NCBI GenBank assembly: GCA_016787605.1
Contig: JAEUUE010000030.1
Coordinates: 1 to 64,000 of the forward strand
Source of the DNA: Cyclobacteriaceae bacterium
GTDB taxonomy: Bacteria > Bacteroidota > Bacteroidia > Cytophagales > Cyclobacteriaceae
Direction: 5' to 3'
DNA length: 64,000 nt
Shown: positions 61,827 to 64,000 of the stretch, in pieces
Layout of the letters: each line of letters begins with the position of its first letter
Position numbering within the stretch: position 1 is the first letter of the stretch
Program-made: the position numbers and the translations under genes
The notes under the pieces: generated by a model
The model's input: only the letters and a program-made list of their open reading frames with translations
Told to the model about the DNA's origin: nothing
The model's database searches: none

Positions 61827-63059
61827 TCAGATCTGATTGACAAGAACCATTTTCTTCTTTAGCACCTTTCCTTCCCGCATAATCTCGATGAGAATCTTCT
61901 TGCCGGGTCGGAGATCAAAGGCACTATTCAGACTATTAAGGCTGAACTGGGAAGCCAGGAGCCCGTTGACGGAGACAAGTTCGTCACCCGCCTCGATTCC
62001 GGCGAGGTCGGCGCTGGAACCCTTGCGGACGTCGGTGATTTCAAATCTCCTCAGCTGAACACCCTTTGCCTTAAAGGTCAGGCCACTGAGGTTGTATGTG
62101 AACTTCCTGGAAAAACTGGCATTCTTTCTGAAATATATCTTCTCCATCGGGAAGTTGAATACCACGGTGAATCTCCGGAGCAAGTCACCCCCAAGCGCGC
62201 CGTGACGGAACGTCTTGCCTGCCTTGATGGAATCATTGAATCCATAATCTCCCGGGTTGGGGAAATTGGTCACCACATCATGGAGTGTGTAAGAACCGAA
62301 TTCAATCGAGTGGATCCTCCCCACTTGTCCGCTAATCGTTCCGGCCAGCCCGCGACCGATCAGGCTATTGATGTGTTTTTCGGGGACAACTATGCGTTCA
62401 TCCGATTGAGGGTCCAATACCAGCCCGTGGCTGGCCCCGGTATCGACCAACAGTTTAGTCTCCAGCCGGGTGTTGTTTTGCAGGGTGACGGGCACACTCA
62501 CATAAGGCTTGGTATCCTCCACGCTAATGGATAGCTCCTGGTATTTCTTTCGCCGCTTGAAGGCATCCGGGGCGGTAATGGTGAGGTGGCGCCCCTCGTA
62601 ATCTATTTCCACGACGAAGCGACTGAACAATTCATAACCCAGGATACCCTGGACGTCTGTACCCATGTAATTCCGTAGTTCGAGGTAGTCCTTTTCCAGG
62701 ACCAGCATGGCGTGACCCTGCCCGTGAATGCCGGGGAGATCAAGCGTGACATCGTTGGTGATATAGGCCTCCACCAGTTTCTCCTCACCCGGGCCGGCCA
62801 CCTTGATGTAACGGCTATATTGAAGATTGAGAATATCACTGAAGGCTTTTTCCGTCAGGATCGTGGTGCGAACGCCCGTGTCGAGAATAAAGCGCAGGGG
62901 CAATTGCCCGTTGATGACGACGGGAACAATCACGAGGTTGTTGATGACCTCGATCGGGAACTGAACGCGACGCTGCCCGGGCTTGAGATGAAATCCCAAT
63001 TGGGCGGGACATATCCCGGGAAGGAGCAGGAGGAGGACGACGAAATACCGTACGCGCAT
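61827..63059 (-). CDS. Secreted retropepsin-like protease with PDZ domain
   Basis: A 410-residue exported protein (signal MRVRYFVVLLLLLPGICPAQ). It has two retropepsin half-site motifs in one chain: RFILDTGVRTTIL (Asp60) and LLVDTGASHGLVL (near residue 208), so a single-chain pseudo-dimeric aspartic protease is likely, rather than the homodimer of viruses. The C-terminal 90 residues are a PDZ domain (VRKGSSADLAGIEAGDELVSV). Substrate unknown; the PDZ may recognise a protein C terminus. It is upstream of the flavoprotein gene on the same strand with 37 bp between. Confidence 0.87.
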   Translation of the reverse strand: MRVRYFVVLLLLLPGICPAQLGFHLKPGQRRVQFPIEVINNLVIVPVVINGQLPLRFILDTGVRTTILTEKAFSDILNLQYSRYIKVAGPGEEKLVEAYITNDVTLDLPGIHGQGHAMLVLEKDYLELRNYMGTDVQGILGYELFSRFVVEIDYEGRHLTITAPDAFKRRKKYQELSISVEDTKPYVSVPVTLQNNTRLETKLLVDTGASHGLVLDPQSDERIVVPEKHINSLIGRGLAGTISGQVGRIHSIEFGSYTLHDVVTNFPNPGDYGFNDSIKAGKTFRHGALGGDLLRRFTVVFNFPMEKIYFRKNASFSRKFTYNLSGLTFKAKGVQLRRFEITDVRKGSSADLAGIEAGDELVSVNGLLASQFSLNSLNSAFDLRPGKKILIEIMREGKVLKKKMVLVNQI

Positions 63060-63113
63060 GGCGACGCAATTGTACCGGAAAACTATTGAAAAAAAAGACG
63101 TACCGATAATGGC

Positions 63114-63656
63114 TTATACGGCAACTACCCCCAGGGCGGTGAGTAATTTGGCGGGAGAATCTTCAACCCTTAGGAATTGAAGGTTGGACGGGTGCAGGAA
63201 ACCTTTCTGGGTCATCTGGTTCATCTGCTCAATGAGGGGGGAGAAAAAGGAATCCACGTTGAGCAAACCCACCGGCTGGTCCGTCAACCCGAGTTGCCGC
63301 CAGGTGAGAATCTCCGCCAACTCATCGAGCGTGCCCCATCCGCCGGGCAAGGCAATGAAAACGTCCGCCAGGTCGGCCATTCGTTTTTTCCGCTCATGCA
63401 TGGACGCCACCACAATGAGTTCGGTTAGCCCCCGGTGGCCCACCTCGCGATTCATCAGGAAATCAGGGATAACGCCCACCACCTTTCCGTGGTGGGTGAG
63501 CAGGGTGTCGGCAAGAATACCCATTAAGCCGATATTTCCGCCGCCATAGATGAGGGTGTGCCCGCCTTGCGCGAGCAAACGGCCTGTTTCACGGGCAGCA
63601 TCGGCGAACTCAGCGCGCGTTCCGGTGCTGGACCCGCAAAAGACGCATACATTCAT
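63114..63656 (-). CDS. LOG-family (TIGR00730) nucleotide phosphoribohydrolase
   Basis: A 180-residue typical short LOG protein. Signatures: VCVFCGSSTGTRAEF, HTLIYGGGNIGLMGIL, ELIVVASMHERKKRM and the catalytic PGGWGTLDELAEILTW. Family members produce free bases from nucleoside monophosphates; cytokinin activation is known in plants and fungi, role in bacteria unclear. It lies 9 bp after the 35-residue membrane peptide gene on the same strand, and differs from the 249-residue LOG at 484. Confidence 0.92.
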   Translation of the reverse strand: MNVCVFCGSSTGTRAEFADAARETGRLLAQGGHTLIYGGGNIGLMGILADTLLTHHGKVVGVIPDFLMNREVGHRGLTELIVVASMHERKKRMADLADVFIALPGGWGTLDELAEILTWRQLGLTDQPVGLLNVDSFFSPLIEQMNQMTQKGFLHPSNLQFLRVEDSPAKLLTALGVVAV

Positions 63657-63665
63657 GCGTGCCGG

Positions 63666-63773
63666 TCAATGCTTGACGTCGTGCTCGTTGTTGCTGACCG
63701 CCTTGTTGGGGAAGATCCATACTGAAAGGATCGCCAGAACAAAGAGGGCGATGACAATGCCGAAGACTACCAT
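63666..63773 (-). CDS. 35-residue single-pass membrane peptide
   Basis: A short gene that encodes MVVFGIVIALFVLAILS followed by VWIFPNKAVSNNEHDVKH: a hydrophobic helix of about 21 residues and a short polar tail. I do not recognise a family. It lies directly before the LOG gene with 9 bp between, so they are likely co-transcribed, and a 17 bp near-perfect inverted repeat sits 9 bp upstream of its ATG. The clean coding frame and gene-like position support it; a chance frame is possible. Confidence 0.6.
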   Translation of the reverse strand: MVVFGIVIALFVLAILSVWIFPNKAVSNNEHDVKH

Positions 63774-63782
63774 AATTCACAA

Positions 63783-63799
63783 TTATTTGGCCCAAATAA
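63783..63799. promoter_or_regulatory. Inverted repeat in the divergent promoter region
   Basis: TTATTTGG (63783-63790), one base, CCAAATAA (63792-63799): a perfect 8+1+8 dyad between the divergent 35-residue peptide gene and the gene starting at 63879. It could be a regulator's binding site. Confidence 0.5.
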
Positions 63800-63878
63800 C
63801 GTCTCTTTTCGTAATTCGTGCAAACGCTGATCCGCCAGGGCGGATTACCCGTATAAGGCCTTAACCCAAAAGCTGTTC

Positions 63879-64000
63879 ATGAAGCGGTTTATTCTCTTTG
63901 CCGGCCTACTGGTTGTACTCCTGCTGGCCGGTGCCATCTTTTGGTGGTACAACACCAAATCGTACAGTCCTGAGAACAGCGTAACCTTCCAGGATGGTGA
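63879..64000 (+). CDS. Membrane-anchored or exported protein, N terminus only (possible DUF2911)
   Basis: The gene runs out of the window. The 40 residues seen start with a hydrophobic segment (MKRFILFAGLLVVLLLAGAI) and then FWWYNTKSYSPENSVTFQD. The SPENSVTFQDG segment resembles the start of DUF2911 domains, but too little is visible to be sure. Divergent from the 35-residue gene, sharing an upstream dyad. Confidence 0.5.
   Translation, partial: MKRFILFAGLLVVLLLAGAIFWWYNTKSYSPENSVTFQDG

Noticed and set aside
1..64000. CRISPR arrays, insertion sequences, integrases or attachment sites
   Set aside because: No direct-repeat arrays, transposase or integrase-like proteins, or flanking inverted repeats were seen.

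Overview
This 64 kb window is a continuous, gene-dense piece of a bacterial chromosome with no insertion sequences, phage genes, CRISPR arrays or rRNA, and no gap above 300 bp. It looks like a Bacteroidota member, probably of the Cytophagales/Chitinophagales kind (inference; genus not assignable), with GC in the mid-50s by eye, high for the phylum. The grounds are recurrent TAnnTTTG promoter boxes upstream of genes (some with a TTG or TTTG 19-20 bp further upstream), almost no Shine-Dalgarno sequences, a PorE-like TPR/PD40/OmpA lipoprotein of the type IX secretion kind, the DUF4783-nadC pair, a Bacteroidota-type PurM, and a Rho factor with a long disordered insertion.

Left part (1-21 kb): the tail of a TIGR01777 epimerase; a LOG-family nucleotidase; an arsenic operon (arsR, arsM, SigZ-like sigma factor) behind a perfect 26 bp operator palindrome; a possible 15-residue Cys-rich mini-protein on the opposite strand; secreted gamma-glutamyltransferase; purine nucleoside phosphorylase; an adhesin-like DUF4097 protein with a regular Asp ladder; a secreted amidohydrolase and TIM-barrel isomerase; TolC; scpA; dxs; an alpha/beta hydrolase; a membrane zinc-ribbon protein; a dienelactone hydrolase; tRNA-His; dihydroorotase; a DEAD-box helicase; and two unfamiliar secreted proteins.

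Middle (21-45 kb): housekeeping genes on both strands (rho, serS, a RhlE-like helicase, mutS, a TrmH-family methyltransferase, purM, gpmI, nadC, recX, tag, prmA), mixed with secreted proteins (an S9 peptidase, a CBM9-like protein, an exported methyltransferase, the PorE-like lipoprotein, an exported RidA) and a DinB / ATP-grasp / LysE operon.

Right part (45-64 kb): a 1582-residue secreted beta-rich protein of unknown function, a small outer-membrane barrel, a fused 5-oxoprolinase, prfA, an LPP20-like lipoprotein, and then a compact locus with a methyltransferase, a type III polyketide synthase, a UbiA prenyltransferase, an exported TIM-barrel protein and a geranylgeranyl-reductase-like flavoprotein. 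That set suggests biosynthesis of a prenylated or methylated aromatic/pyrone lipid and is the best candidate for an undescribed pathway. The window closes with a two-DTG retropepsin/PDZ protein, a second LOG protein preceded by a 35-residue membrane peptide, and the start of a possible DUF2911 protein.

Functional links: Ggt plus 5-oxoprolinase could form a glutathione/gamma-glutamyl salvage route although 46 kb apart; arsR-arsM-sigma is a single arsenic response unit; gpmI, the 167-residue protein and the PorE-like gene run in one direction with short gaps. All functional calls are from reading sequence motifs, not from database searches.
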